Below are positions 1 to 15,500 of a stretch of 64,000 nucleotides of DNA, one piece after another. Source of the stretch: Ascaris suum. Lineage: Eukaryota > Nematoda > Chromadorea > Rhabditida > Ascarididae. A program made the position numbers and the translations under genes. Each line of letters begins with the position of its first letter. The stretch's first letter is position 1. Location: assembly GCA_013433145.1 (NCBI GenBank), contig CM024176.1, positions 3,840,849 to 3,904,848 on the forward strand. Direction: 5' to 3'. Under the pieces are notes generated by a model. It did not search any database and was not told the DNA's origin. It worked only from the letters and a program-made list of their open reading frames with translations.

Positions 1-483
1 TCAGGTTTAATGACGGGGATTATCGCATATAGAGATGCCAGAGGTAGTTTTTGAACCTCCTCTCCTTACACCTTCCTGGCCAGGGTGATCGTATTAATTA
101 CGGGAGGGTTGAGGTCGCTCCAAACTTCCTCGTTGAAGGTATTAATAAAGAATAAGAAGATATCAGTGTTTCTGGAATCTGGAAAGTTCAAACCAAGCCG
201 ATGTTTTCTTCCCCTGCCTCTCCCCTTCTTTTTTTCCGCTGTTAAATAGGTCAAAATCACAAGCGTTTCCAGGAACATCGTTTTCGTTATTCGTACGCTC
301 GGACACTCCTGGTATTGACTAGCAGTCCAACCATCTAGCGCCTATCCTTCCTTCCTGATTCCCTCGATCTCCTCTGCCCGTAAATGTGATTACTTGTAGC
401 CATCTATTAGATGAAATACTTCGTCGACTCAGATGGTACTTCATTGGGCGGTACTTCATTTCTTGAAATGAGCCTTACGAGGG
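1..483. other. 5' flank of uba-1, no gene seen
   Basis: I see no supportable exon here. A minus-strand open frame of about 70 codons at 66-278 has no recognisable product and no clear splice context. The stretch probably contains the uba-1 promoter, but no TATA-like or other element stands out. Confidence 0.4.
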
Positions 484-496
484 GTTTTTTTTGTAG
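484..496 (+). promoter_or_regulatory. Probable trans-splice acceptor of uba-1
   Basis: A run of T ending in GTAG (cut after 496) lies 15 bases upstream of the uba-1 ATG at 512. A pyrimidine-rich acceptor so close to the start codon, with no coding exon before it, is the usual arrangement for spliced-leader addition in nematodes. It could also be the end of a 5'-UTR intron. Confidence 0.5.
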
Positions 497-511
497 ATCT
501 GGTTTAACTTG

Positions 512-3500
512 ATGAGTTCGGCCATAGCTGCGAACCAAACGACGGTGGATTTCGCGGTCGCTGAGCCAGCCAAAAAGAGAGCACGTGTTCAGGAAGCAGC
601 AGCTGACTCACAAGTAGGCCTTTCGTTCACTTTTCAAGTCAAAAACCACAGTTGCAAGCGGTCTTCTTTCATGAATTGGTGTGACTGCCAATGCGTTTAT
701 TCGATCCTGTAGCTGATAAATTGATTTACTATGGCCGAAGATTGCAAATTTCGATTTATTGTTGATGTCTCGAAATAAGTGCTTACAATACGAGCCAACT
801 TCTACGGTAAAAGAACACCCAACATATAATTCGACAATATTTTTGAAATTACGTCGCGTCATATTGGAGCACTTCTTCTGAAGACTTTGATGGCCTAATG
901 AATTAGGATAGGATGATGGCTGATTATGGCGAAGCGTATGTAAGATGGCGAACTGTCATTGAGAAAGGGAGCGTCAGAAGAGGAGAGGCGATACATGGGC
1001 TTGGATAGACGGCATTTGTTCGATGTATGGACGGTACAGGTTGAAGTACAAAAAAGAAGGGCCAATTAAGGTTGATGTGAGATACTGTTTAGATGCTATA
1101 GTGCTCAGGATATTAAACAGAACGGTGATATGATTTCAACAAAAGGAGGTTTCAGTGTGGTGAAACCAGTTGTTATTGCAATACTGAATAAGTAGCAGTG
1201 TAACGCCCTTTCACGATCGATCAGTCCCGCTCGAACTTCGCTGCAGCGTCGACGTTGTACCTTTCGTAAATGCCATCTGCGACTTATTTCAAACAACCAT
1301 TGGACTTAATATTTCTAGAAAGATTCAAATAAAGGCTCACATTTTAAAAAAAAGGCTTCGGCTTTCATCGATACAAACGCCTCATCTTTTTTCTCTCAGG
1401 GAGGCCACTGCAAAGGTTTTTTCTTAGGGTCTCAACCTAAGACAGGCCGAATGACTGGCAGTGTAAGTTTTTTTCGGAAACCATGACTGTTCGGCGAAGA
1501 TGTCTCTAATAGAACATGCAGACTTCGAATATGTTCAGACATTTGCGCCCTCCATAGCAGTTGGCGAACCGGCATAAAATCTCGGCATAAAAGATCGTCG
1601 TGTGGAGCAAGCTGTGCTTACCAGTTTTTCTTCTCATACCTGCAAGCTGGAGCAACTTGGACGTGCAGAGATGACGTCACCATGAGGCTGTTTTGAGAAA
1701 GTGAGTTGCATAATGTAGATTCACAGTGCAAACAGTGATTTGATCTGTTGAAGGAAGCGAATCAAGCGATGCGGGGTGGAGTGGAAAAAGTGGAGTTGAA
1801 TCAAAGCCTAAATGGAACAAGCTCGCGATTAATGTCTGAAGACGCGACCAGTGCTCGGGAAAATGTTCTCGATCATAATCTCTACTCTCGCCAGATGTAG
1901 GCTTCATTTGTTGTTCTCCGAGTTCTTGATTATTTCCCAGCGCGAATAGAACAAAAGAAACGGCTTTACCATGGGTGTGAAAATTACGAAAGTGGTTGCG
2001 TTTAGTATGCACAGTTTGCTATTGTCTTATGGTAGAAGATGATTTTAGCGGAGCAGTCATGTGCAAATTTAAAAGATGGTGACTGGATTTAAACATATTT
2101 GAGCGACGAGATTGGAGGAGGGAGGAGGGCTTACTGGGACAGGAAACGCCTTTTTTTTGTTCTAACGCTTTCATATCCTACGTCGCCCTAATTCAGCATT
2201 TTACGATGGTATTGACAGCCGACGGTTTGTTGTTTTTGAATAATTACGTTTCAAATGCTTCGTGAATGCTGTGGGGCGTTTTTAGCAACTAGTGGCCGCG
2301 TGCATCATGGTAAGCAACACACGAATTGCAAATGATGCACCTACTTTCATCAAAGCTGTTTACGTTGAATAGGTCAATCGGATCGGTATAAACTGCTGCT
2401 TTGGCAAGGTAGTTTGCGCATGTTGCGTGGCATGCGGGCTGGAATTGAGGGGAATTTGGCACTTGCACGCTTGCGGCAAGGGAAGATATTTGTCTCAGCC
2501 ACCTAGGGAAAGAGCACTTCTAAGAAAGGAATTAAACAAATGAGCGGATTTCCTTTTTCACTCGCACTTCTCTCCGTTAGTGACCGAGGCCATGTTTTCC
2601 CTACGTTTGTTGTTTGAACCAAGCGACTTTTTTTCATCTCTCACCTCTGTTAACAGAAGTTCAATGATCGTCGTGGTATGATGCACTGGATACTACACAA
2701 AGTACGATGAGTTTTTGGCTCATTTATCAGTTTTAGATCATTGAGCAATAGTTTCAGCGGATTTGTGGAATTTGCGTTGTTTGTTTACTTAAACCTCTTT
2801 CCACCTTTCCCGTGAGCCATAGAGGAAGGAAGGGAAGGAAGAGGTGAGTGGGTTATTTTCATCATTAAAGCAACCACGTTGCTTTATTAAGTTATGCGCT
2901 GGGAGAGTCGGCAATGATGCACCTACGCCGTGCTTCGGTGCTCATCAGCGGTATTGGAGCGGTAGGTGTCGAGATCGCTAAGAATCTCATCCTTGGAGGG
3001 GTGCGCCATGTTACCATTCACGACACGCAGACAGCGCAATGGCTGGATCTTTCAGCACAGGTAAGTAATATGAGAGTTGTTATTGTTGTGATAGGCGATC
3101 AGCGAACTAATATCGCTTAATTGTCACGAGTTATTTTTATTGTGCAGTGAATCTTATTGTTACGTTTTTCCAGATCAAATTTTGCGAAGTAACTGATGCA
3201 TATCAAAGTTTCGAGAGATTTTAAGCCATTTAGCTAATACCATCGGATCTGCGATGGACCATGTGGCTAATATGGGAGAGAGGCAGTATGTGTTCATGGA
3301 TTTCTTGCTCTTCGCATGTGTCCTCGAATTTCTTTTCGCTTGGGACAATATTTCCTTTATGTATTACATTTCTTTAAGTGATTTACTGTTTACAGCCGGA
3401 AAGTTAAGGACATCAGAAGATCCCATTGAATGATATGGAAATCTCACTGATTCAGATTATGTGATCAGTACTCATTGATTCCTGCTTCGCTCTAGAGAAC

Positions 3501-6500
3501 TGCCTGAAAACTGGTATCCGGCATCGAATTGTTCCAACGTCTCATAAACGTTTCCCTCCTGTAGACACCCCTGTCCATCTATGAAGATTACGCAGTGGTC
3601 CATAGGAGGGAAGCAAACACGAATTTATATTGTAATAAACAGTGACGAATCATGACAGATCACCTACCACGGAATCGCTTTTGCATTGTTCCTTATTTGA
3701 CCAGTCAGCATTTCAAGTTACTAACAGATAATAAAGCACGTGAAATGCTATCTTCTGTTAAAACGGTTTCGACCGTTCGTACAAATGCAAAAGGTTCATT
3801 TTTTGACTCGATAGATGTGCAAAGTGCATCCTGATTTCTCAGCATCTTTCGAGCTTGATCAGTCTTCTTGAAAGGTTTGAAAGGTCGCCCTTTGCTGACC
3901 TTAAATTGTTATAGCAACTGTTACTTCAGTTATGCTAGCGAAAGATCGAGAAATAGGCACATTATGTCGCCTGATGCTAGTTTGCAAATGCGTTGTTGAG
4001 AGCAATAGGTATGCAAGATCATAAACCGTGTACCATCAAGATGGATTTCATAAGGATAGTTGTATCGAATATGTAGTAATGTTGTTCTGCGGATTTCCTG
4101 AATCGCTTTAGGTGAGAAGATAAAATATTGCAGTACTATCTGCGAGAAGGCGACCTCGGCTGCAATCGTGCGAAGGCGAGTTTTGAGCGTTTAGCCGAAC
4201 TCAACGACAGTGTTGTCTGCAAGCTGAATACGGAGCCCCTCACCGAGGATTTCGTGAAGCAGTTTGATGTGAGTTTCTTGTCGACAACAAGTACTATGAT
4301 TTTCTTTTAAATCAAGTTAGCACAGCAGATAGGAGGGAGGGCGGAAGTTAGCAGGAGAGGGACACGATTCTTCTCCCATAAATCCTCTGTGGATGGAGTG
4401 AAAGATAGGTTCCGGCCCCGCGGTTGCCGTGCAAGGGGAGACAGAAACGTTGATTTCGCTTTCCGAATTTTGAGTTTTGTTGTAAGGGACGCGTTTTAGC
4501 CAAAGCAATCAATAAAGTCATTTCGACAATTTTAGCCATTTGCTTCTGTTATCAGTCATGCATCGAGGTGATAGATGAGGGATAGAGCGATAGGGGAAGG
4601 TGAAAGGAGTGGTAAGGGGTGGGGAAATAATTTGAATCCTTTGTCCCCCTCCTCGCTTTTGCTGAGAGGAGGGAAGCGAAAAGGAAAATGCCAGTCCTAT
4701 CCTATTATGCGATTACCATGTGTGTTTTAGAACGCTGTCCAAATAAATCGGTATGGGGGGAGGGGGGGGGAGGGGAGAGAATGAAGGGGATTGGTGGACG
4801 GCGTGATTGTGGGGCAAAACCGGATTAATGCCGCTTCTTTCTCCTCCCTCCCCCCCTCCCCATTCGCTTCCCTTTTTATCAATCTAAGGAAGGGGGCTGT
4901 GTCATAGTGATTGCTTTGAGTGGAGAGGACATTCCAGACTTCCATTTGAACCGTCGTTGGAAAATTGGAATTCCTTAGAAAAAAGTTCGTTCAAGGGAGC
5001 ATACCAGGAACAACTCTTCTTATTCTCACTTTAATTATTTCAACAGTAGAAAGGTCACAGTCAACGCTGCTTCCAGTGGATACGTTTACTTGGCTCATCT
5101 TTTGTGGAAAGAAGTGTCATCGCAATACCTAGGGCTATTTTTCAGGAGTGTAGCATATAATGGACCGCTATGGATCCTTTTAATGATTCCAAATTTAATT
5201 CACTCTTTTTTGGCCGTTAAAATATTCCCCATGACCTTTTTAGCGAATAATACCTTCAGCGGAGATGTGGATGTTTCTTCTTTCTATTGAATTTGAGGTG
5301 GTTTTACAGCTGATAATTAACGGAGGTTATTATGAAATATGGTTTGCAATTGTGGGACCATATTTCAGCCAGTGGGAAATGTGGAAATAGACGCCCGCGA
5401 TAACAAAACATGAATTTAAAGTTGCGGTGATCGGTGTTGTTACCCTTTAAAGCTTGCCAAGGGCGAAGATGAGGGTAAATTTTATTGTAATAGAGGCCTA
5501 AGGGGAATGAGTATCTCTGCTCAAGCTGTTCAATTTTTTCGTCATTGTTTGTATCATTGAAGACATGTGAAGGGTGCATGCATGAAAACTATTGGCTTTG
5601 AAAGACTCTTGCTGGTTCCATCTATAATCATTTTATATCATGTAGAGATGTGGTTTTAGTTGGTGGTATTGACAGACGCATCGATGTCGCTGCAACTCAA
5701 GGTGAATGGATGGACACGAGCCTATAATCGTCGTATGTTAGTGGCGGATGCCCGTGGTCTGTTCGCATTCGTTTTTTTGGATGTCGGCAACGAGTTCCGA
5801 ATCGATGACCCCAATGGTGAACAGTGCAAAGAGGTCAGTACTCTTTTTTCATTGATTTCAGTGTCAGTCAGTCGAAGAACATCCAATTTAAATAGTTGGA
5901 AGGGGGAGAGGGAGGAGAGGAAGAGAAAGTGATAACTTTTCCTCTGAAAACTAACTTTTAACTCTTTCGTTTTTACTTCATCAGCTTTGTTTGTCGATAT
6001 CAGCCATCAGCTTGAAAAATAAACGATTTATTTTTTTCTAGTAGGCATCGTCGATCGTCCCTTTTTCTTGTAGAAAATAAAATTGAGACAGTTTGCCGGA
6101 AATTGCAGCGTTCTTACTTTGATGTAAAATATGTATATTTGACATATGTCTTTATTAGTTTATTTTCAGATGTATCAGTGCTGCGGTTTTAGATTGCCTC
6201 TTTATGGTCATTTAGGCTATTTCTTTAAGTTTGGTCATCAACCGTTATTGCATTATTAACTTGTTTGAGGTGTTAATCGAGCACATAGATCGCGAGACAG
6301 GCGACGTAATGACTCTGGAGAGTGTGATGCATGGCTTCGAAGATGGCGATTTCATATCGTTCTCTGAGGTGAAGGGAATGAATGAGTTGAACCACATCGA
6401 CGCAGTGCAAATTACCGTCAAAAGTATGTTGCATTGTTTTACTGAAAGTGATAAATTTGAAAACATGGCACTCATTTCTTCATTTTCTTTCGGAGTGATA

Positions 6501-9500
6501 TTTTTAAGACCGAATCGGAATTTTGTAGAAATAAAAGGGTTATCGACAGGTGACGAGTGCCCCGAGTCGTATTGTTTGGGCATGTTTTGTCGTGCAGTCG
6601 ATGTGCAAGCGACGTTTTAGTCTCTCCATTTTCCTTTTCATTTTATGTGCAATAATTGTTAGTAATTTTTTTGTATCAGTCCTGATGCCTCTCGTTTTGT
6701 GATAATGTCATGCATCTCCCCAAAAATTATCCGCTTTATCAGCACGTCGGATCGGAAGCCATATCGCATCTGCGGCAGCAGAGAATGGGATCTTTAGGGT
6801 CATTTATTAAATGTGGAAGAATGTTCACTATTCATTTTTAAGGTTTCATTCATTGTTAATACTTCTATACTTCGTAGCACTATCTACTGAGTAATTTTCA
6901 CTTTCCCTTCCCGTTCTGCAATGTTTTGTGGTTAGGTGACATGTGCCGTTAGTGACGTTCACTGTCGAACAGTGAGAATGCTTTGGTTGTTCAGTCGGAC
7001 GAATTGTTTTACGTCATTTTGAGGTTTATGAGGTGAATTCTATCGGTGTATAGGGGATGGCTAATCAATCCAACTCTCTCTTCTTCCCCACCTCCTCACC
7101 TCTTTCCTTCGCCTTTTTGCTTCGTTTGTGAAAATGGATTTTGCTAACAATAATGTTAACGTACAACTAACTGTATCGTCTGTCCGTGTAAGAAGGGTAC
7201 TATGTTTTAGGCCCACACATATTTAACATTGGCTCAGTAGCAGCTAAATTCTCGGAGTACGTGGAGGGTGGTCGAGCAACGCAGGTCAAGAGGCCGAAGT
7301 ATGTGACGCACAGGTCGCTTGCTGAATCTGTGCGCAATCCGCAGTTCTTGATCTGGGACTTTGCAAAACTGGGTCATCCTGCGCAGCTTCATGCTCTGTG
7401 GCAAGCATTGTATAAATTCGTCGAGAAGGTAGGCAGAAAAGTTTTACTTATTAAGATTCTCGTTCGTCACGCCGCGAATATTGTTGATGTTTTTGTTTAT
7501 TCTGGTTGAAAAAGATAGCTGATGTAATTGCAATTGAGAAGACGGCTGTTGTACTCGGTTGGTGAGGTGCAGCAAGTTCTTGATATTGAGGTGAGAGTCT
7601 TAATCTGAGGTTCATCGCAATGAACCGTAAGCTGAGATTGGTCGAGGCTACTAGTTACGTAACATCCGCGAGTTGTCGACTTCAGATCACTTCACTCTCT
7701 CGTATAGTTTTATTCAAAAAGTACCTCAAGGTCTGCTGTTCATAAATTTTGTTGTTGCTGAAGGATACAACTGGTAGGTGTTGATGAGAAAATTTCTCTT
7801 ATGGGACATTATTTCGCATTCAATGAAATACCGTCCCGTAGAAAGCATTCTGTTTAGAAATGAGGGTGTACTAATTCTATTTTTAAATTTTCGTCCTTCT
7901 TTCTGAGATATATAAATGTTTTGAAATTTAGGGCGTGCATCTAAAATAATTAAATTTTGTGAATATCTTGTTTAAAAATCTGCGAAGACGTTTGCCACGA
8001 ACGAAATTCGCACCTCGAGCGTTTCTGTGATGGTCTAGAAACCCAGGGAACGTTGAAGGTGCGGGGGTCCACGGCAGTGAAAGGGAGGGAGCGGGGAAGC
8101 GGGTAGGGTTGAATGGTCTGCGTATTGTTTGTATTTGGCCGTTAGGCTTTGCAACGACAACCACTGCGAAAGGGAGTCGAAGTATTGGGTCCCGACTTAC
8201 CTGCTCAATAGTTTATCAAAGCTATATTAGTAAATACTTCGAAGTCATTTCGCAATGCTATGTTTATTCTTAGTATGGTCGCCGTCCTGCGCCTCGTTGC
8301 GATGCCGATGTCGAATTGTTGAAGAAGGAGCTGCCAGCTGATAGCGAAGTCGACGGCGAGCTTCTCAAAATGTTCAGCTATCAGGTTACAGTAAATTCAT
8401 TTGCTTAAGCATTCCACAACGAGTGAAATATTCTGTTTAACATTGTCTATCATCTTCGGAATCGTAATTGGAAATTTTTTTCAGATGGTGATAAATTTTG
8501 AAGTACATTTTCAAAGCTAATTTTTATATGCTTCTGTCATGGAATAGAAGAACGACTGGACAGTTTTTTTCTTCCGAATTTTGCGTTGAATTTTGTTTTT
8601 TAGCGTCATTGGATGGTTTTATTGTTTCTGACGAATTGATACTGAACCGAGCTAAATGCGATCGCTGTCGATCGTGATGTGTGCAACGCCTTAGCTTAAG
8701 CGTAATTTCTTGCTCCCTCAACGTTCTAAACGAATATGACAGATTAAAATTATGTTTTTTGAACGGTCCAAAAACTTTCTTGACTTGTTCAGACTCAACA
8801 TCTTAGGTGTATTTGTTTTGTTGGTGTGGTCGGGTGATCGTGAATTATTATATTTTATTTCGTTTCGCTCTCTGAAGCAAGAATTATTGATAGCGTTGCT
8901 TCTCATTTTCATGGTGGCTTTTCGAAATCCCTTTTAAAAGAGAATCACTTGGTAATTGATGTTTTGAATTGCAGGCATCAGGCAATCTGGTTGCGATAGC
9001 GTCAGTCATCGGGGGTATAGCAGCACAAGAAGCGATGAAGGCTGTAACGCACCATATGACACCTTTGCAGCAATATCTTTACGTCGACTGTTTAGAGGCA
9101 CTTCATGGCTCTTGGTCTCCTTTCGACGCTTCTAAGCTCACGATGGAAGACTGCAGACCGGTATCACACTTTCTGTAGCTATTCTGAGCTTCAGTTCATC
9201 CACTGCTTTCTCCTTTGTTATCATACTGACTCTATTCTAGGCCCGAATCCTTAGAAAACGGTTGATTTAGAGAATTCTTAGCTACATTTTGCGTGATATT
9301 GAATGGATAAGCAATATTTTCTCTGATTTTGAGCCTAGTTTGCAAGTTTTGTTACATTCTTTTCTTGCCCAAAAGTCTATTCAGCATATCGCCGCATCCG
9401 TGGAGGTATGTTACGAATTGTGATGCTTCTGCTGCATGCCGAAAGCGATTGATAGCTCAAAATGATAGTTGGGAAGTGGAAAAGCTTTGTGTAATTTTTT

Positions 9501-12500
9501 TTCCTTCCTATAAGCGAGGCATCTATTGTACATCAATGAACTCTGAGTTGTCTTATATTGTTGATGATACCAAATAATACTTTATGAGACGAAACCGTGT
9601 TGTATTAGTTTTAAAGACTATGTTTTTGGCTATATTATGGGTTCAAGCTACTGTGCTGTGCGGGTATTCTTTTACTACACTATTTTGATGCCATTAACTC
9701 ATTTATATGGGCGTTTTATTGAGGACCAAATCTCTTGATATAATTCAGCGTCGAGCAAGGGCAGACTTTTCGCCTGTTTCGGCATTTTAATTTGGTAAAA
9801 GAATTTACAACTTCCATATAGCGCTATGATAGTTGTGCAGCACTTTCACAGTGCAATTTTTTTCTTCAACTCTTTCAGTGGTCCATCAGTTTTATGTTAA
9901 ACTTTTTTGGTTCTCTGTTTCACACCATTTTAGAAATTGTTTTTGAACATTATTATGATTGCAGAGGAATTGTCGCTATGATGGTCAGATTGCTGTGTTC
10001 GGCGAGGCATACCAGAAGGCGTTGATGAAGCAGAAATTCTTTGTTGTGGGCGCTGGTAATCTCCATTTCAATGATTTGAATTCTTTTATTTTGTTTTGTT
10101 GGTTTTTTTATTTGCTCTCTCTGAATTTCACAAGAATAATTCATTTTCTTTGTACAAATTAATACGAAATTTTCTTCATCGATTCTATAAGAAAAATGAG
10201 GAGTCGATAAGCCGTCTTATGCGGCACTTTGCAGCCGTTAAATTGAATAAAAAGAAGCGCGACCTTGTCGTGGCTTTTTCTTTGCTAGCCCATACTCCCC
10301 CATTGTTGTCGTGATGATCCTTTCAAAATTTCCCCTTCCCTTGCAGATAGTTTTTTGCATCAAGTTATAGGGAAGCAAGGCGGCAGGCTAGCAGCCGAAT
10401 CACTTACTGAACAACGCTTTTTAGGCTGTTAACATGTTAACACCTTTTCAAACATAATTGTCCATTGAAATTTGGTTATTTTGTGGTTTTCAAGTTATGA
10501 TTTGTAATGCTGAATAAGATGGTTTTGAGGCGCGATTGGTTGCGAGCTACTGAAGAACTTAGCGATGATGGGTGCAGCTTGTGATAAGTCGGGTGAAGGC
10601 GTAGTGAAGATCACAGACATGGACCAGATCGAGATTAGCAATCTGAATCGGCAGTTCCTGTTCAGAAGGAACGACGTGAGGGTGAGCTTCCATCATTCGA
10701 TTCGTAGTTTAATGGCATCATCACGTTCGGATCTGTCTTTATACTTTATTCGATGACGAGGCTTTATCGGTTGTCGCTGTTTCCAAAAGAATGGTTTGTT
10801 TATCTGATAGCTAAAGGGGGTGAATGTTCTTTGACAAAACAGTGGTTAGCTGAATGTGGCACTTCATTTGGATGATCAGTGGCAAGGAAGTTGTCAGCAA
10901 TGCATTGCAAATGGTTAGCATTATCAATGGGCACACAAACACCCACGGCGTTTCACGTAGATAGACTGTAATTTCTTAAAATAAGGGAGGAGCGTCATTG
11001 ACTTGGATGATTTTGACTCGGTTATTGGCCTCATTTTGATACGGCTACTGTGGTTCTTGTTAGTTTTTACTACGCTTTATTACATTTGCCCTATTGTACT
11101 TTGTTTCATCCTCGAGAATACAGTAGCTCGTTTGATTTGATTGTTGAGTATTGCTGTATTATTTGTTTGCTAAGGTTATAGCATATTTAGAGCAAAAAGT
11201 CGGAAGTGGCAGCACGTGCAGTGCTGGCATTCAATGCCGATCTCAACATTGAGGCACTATCGGAGCGTGTTGGTCCGGATACGGAAAGCATCTTCACTGA
11301 TGACTTCTTCGATGGCCTCAACTGTGTGCTTAATGCACTTGACAACCTCGATGCGAGTATGCTGCTTTATTTCCCTTCTGAAGCAGTTCCTTGTTTCTGC
11401 TTTTATATTTTTTCTCGTCCAATTACATGGCTATGTTAAATTCTGTAAATCTCAAATTAACGGTCATTCAAACTATGGATGAGCACATGCGTCGTTCCGC
11501 CATAGCAGCCCAGGTGTTCCGCAGCCATGGAATCGGATCGAAGTTGGCACCAGCACCTGGGCATCACGGAGACATGAGACAGTTCGGGAGTGTCTTATTG
11601 AAAATAACGAATACGTGATTGGAACGGGAGACCTTCCATTTTTGGGAACGATGTGCTGAGCTCGGTAAAAATTCAGAGTGATTTTGCCGGTTTCTTCGGA
11701 ATTTTCGATGGTTTGCATTCGTGAATAGACTAGTTGCTCTATGCCTACGATTTTCATGTGCTGCCTTATGGGAGTTTCGTAAGGGGTGATTTAAAAGAGC
11801 AAAGTGCTCGGGAAAATTTTTCACCCGTTTAGATGAATGAAGGCGGCCACTTATAACGATCCATCTCCCAAAGTCACGCAGAGTTTATGCGGCTTTGTGA
11901 GCTTCGACTTTCTTTACACTGTTTCTAAACCCATTTTAATTTTTCTTCCTATTCCCTTCCCACTTTTGTTCAGCTTCCGTTGTAATGCTTCATATCCGGG
12001 GGAAGTCTCCTCCGTCGCGTCCATTTCTCCCCTCCCGCCGGCTGCGGCAGATCGATGGAAAGGGAACGTGCTTGCATATGCCATTCAGCTTGTCCATGTT
12101 TAACTCAAGGTTTTATTGCGTTTGCTAAGAATAGAGTTTGCTGCTAATTGTTGAATATCCATTCATTTTAGGGCGTTACATGGATCGCCGTTGTGTTTAT
12201 TATCGTCTTCCACTGCTTGAATCAGGCACAATGGGCACCAAGGGCAACGTGCAAGTTGTGTATCCTCATCTCACTGAATCCTATGGGCAAGCTTCATGAT
12301 ATTTTCATTCACTGTGCTTGTCATCTGAATGCATCCAGAGTGTAGCTGACGGTTGCATTTTCATATTTGTATTGCCCTTTAATCAAGTTCAAATATGTCG
12401 TTATATTGTGTTAAGGTCATATTGCTTAGTGTTGAGCTGTTAAGTCAAGTTGATGTTAAATAAGGTGATATTGCATCAGTGCATATTTAGTGGAAACCAT

Positions 12501-15500
12501 CATTTCCAAAATTTTTCTTCATTTAATAGCGATTGAGGTGCAAGACCATAGCGACGGGTTGACGGCATCATTTCATATTTGTTCAGTAGGTTCATCACTA
12601 TAGTCTTTAGTCTTATTGCAAATTCACTGTTGAACTGCTTCTGCTCGATATTGCTCATCGTTGCGCCTCTTTTGAGCGGCGTTGAAGCTTTAATATAATC
12701 TTGAAGGGACTATTGACCGTCTCTACTGGACTGTTAGCCGATCATAACAGGCTTCCATGTTTTTTTTTGCCGTGTTTATTTTTCTGTATTAGTTGTTGTT
12801 GCTTGCGGACTAGTTAAACTGTCTTTGGCCGTAGAATTTGGGTATTAATTTCTCTACTGTAAGCTGAATTCTTAAGAAGTTTTCAGTGGAATCTTTCATT
12901 TTCCAATTTTATGAGATTCTCAATAATTTGGGAGGATAACTAGGTTTTCTCCATTTCCGACAGTGTTTTTCCATTTCCAGTTCATCGGCCGATCCACCAG
13001 AAAAGGATATTCCGATCTGTACACTGAAGAACTTCCCCAACGAAATTCAGCATACGATCCAGTGGGCTCGTGAATTATTTGAAGGGCTTTTCACGAATCC
13101 GGCTGAAACGGTGAATCAGTTCCTTTCGGATGAGAGGGCCTTCCTTGAGCGTGTCGAACATATGAGTGTCCATCAAAGGGTAAGTTCCTCGTTTTTTATT
13201 TTCCGTTTCAGTTGTTTTTTTAACTGCGATGGAGTTGAGGAAGCAAGGTGGATTTAAAACAGGAATGTGGGCAAGGTATAATCGAACATCGTAAAGGTGG
13301 TCAACCTTCCATCATTACCAGCAATGAGTATTCGTTTCCTTCAGGTAGTTATTTGTGCTACGCTAGTTTATACTCAAAGTGGGAATGATTTTGTCAGTTA
13401 GTCGCTTAATCACAAAGTGGGAAAACTTAGGTGCGCTTTTGTGGTCGGCCGTAATGTACTCACTTCCACTCCATAAGTTTTTGTGGTTTTTCTTGTATTC
13501 GATAACTTAAAGCGATAGGGACATTCTTTTATCCATTATGGGCCTCTTTATTGAGTCCTATTTTTATATTTTGAGTTGTTGCAAAGTTGTGGATTTGACT
13601 TTACGACAGTTAACCTCGGCGATACTATATACTCAATGTTGTCATGAATTTTAGTTTGTTCCGCTGAAGACGTGTATCGTAAAGTGTACAGTTCAACTTC
13701 TAAGGGGGCATTCGTAGCATATTGCCTTAACGAAGTGAAGAACTGAGTAGGAGGGGATTAGTACAAGGTGATGCTTCCAACAAAAGAGGTTTGAGCAGAC
13801 AATGCTGAGTTTAACTAAGCTTTTCCTGAAAGGTCTTGTTCAAGTGAACAAATCTCACCTGTAGAATGTGGAGTGCACATATGAAGAACCATTCGAGGTT
13901 TTGTGGTAGCTCTTGTATGACAACCTGTAAGCGTGACGGTCGTGAACAGCTGACATGCGCGAATGTATCGACAGGCACTTCTCAGTTGTTTTGTTTATTT
14001 CGTTTTTAAAAGTATGCTACCATGTTAGTGCATTTCACTTGAAATCGAGTCTTTTTTGGTCGGTTTTTTGTAGTCTTTGCGACCTTCTGTATGTTCGATA
14101 TCCTTCAAATTGACCAGTCAGAAAAGTGGTTGCTGTTTTCAGATTCAGGTACTGGATCAGGTGAAGCGCGCGTTGATCGACGATAAGCCACAGACGGCTA
14201 AAGACTGCATCAAATGGGCTCGTCTTCTCTTCCAGGTAAATTTCTTAACGTGAAATCAGTGCGTTTTCATTTCGCAGTGATTTTTTAAATCAGTTGTCGT
14301 TTGTAGTGCTTTTTCTATTTACGGAACACGCTCATTTCGAAATTACTCGGTAACAATAGTGAGAAGTTGAAAGCTGGTGGAAAGAAGATAGGCTTAGAAA
14401 TGAGTAGAGTACTATCAAGAGGCGAAGAGTTTTGAGGAAGCAGTGGCGCAAAACGAAGGTAGAACCCGAAATTGCGGCACGGAGATTCTGTAGTCAAGAT
14501 GTCTACTTGTGTTCAACTGTTCGTCTTAGCGAACTGCTTGTAGCTGAGTTACCTATTACCTATTGGCCTATCGTTTAGTCCTCGTCCCGCTATGACCATG
14601 TGACTCGTGCAGTTCTTTTCTTCCGATAGAATTTCTAGCTTCGCTACTGAATATTACAGTTTATCTTTTAGGAGAACTTCCATAATGCGATAGCGCAGCT
14701 ACTGCACACGTTCCCTCCGGATCAAATGACCAGTCAAGGAGTGAAGTTCTGGTCTGGATCGAAGAGGTGTCCTCATGTACTGCAGTTCGACTCTGAGAAA
14801 GTGAGCTTTCTACGAGATTTGTTTTATTTTCTCGCGTACAGGACAAGCGCAGTATCAGCGCATAGGTTTCTGATGTTGTTCATGAGAGATTAGAGGAAGT
14901 GATTGCAAGATATTGCTTCCTGTCTATCGAGCAATTTTTCCTCAGACGTCTTAGTTTTGTACCTTACGGCACATTACCTGTCCCATCAGCATTTTTGACT
15001 CCAGATGAAATGATATTTATCTCTTATCACGAAATGATTGCCAAGTTATGTTGTACCTCTAAACCAATACGCTTTTATATCTGTTAACATCCAAGCCCTG
15101 ATGCAATTATATTCCCCAAGTTCGATGGCGTTATAGTTATGTGATCGTATTTTAGTTTTGTTTTATTTGTTCTAGTTCTTATTCGTTCTACTCCAAAGAA
15201 TATTTTTTGCTTGTAAGATTAAGTGCTAAGTCATCTGTCTGTGTAGGATGTGCGTCTGCGACGAAATTTTGGGACATATTCTTAGCCGAATTCATATCGA
15301 CAATTGATTTAAGCATTTATTGAAAAGATGCGTTGTTCAGGAAGAGCACTTCAACTTTGTCTACGCGGCTTCTATTCTTCGTGCACAGCAGTACAATGTT
15401 GAGCCTATTCTTGGCAGAAAGGAGGTCCTCGATGTGCTGAGCAATGTGAGTTATTATTACTTTTTATTATGTTGCCCCCAGATATTTGACTTTTATGCCA

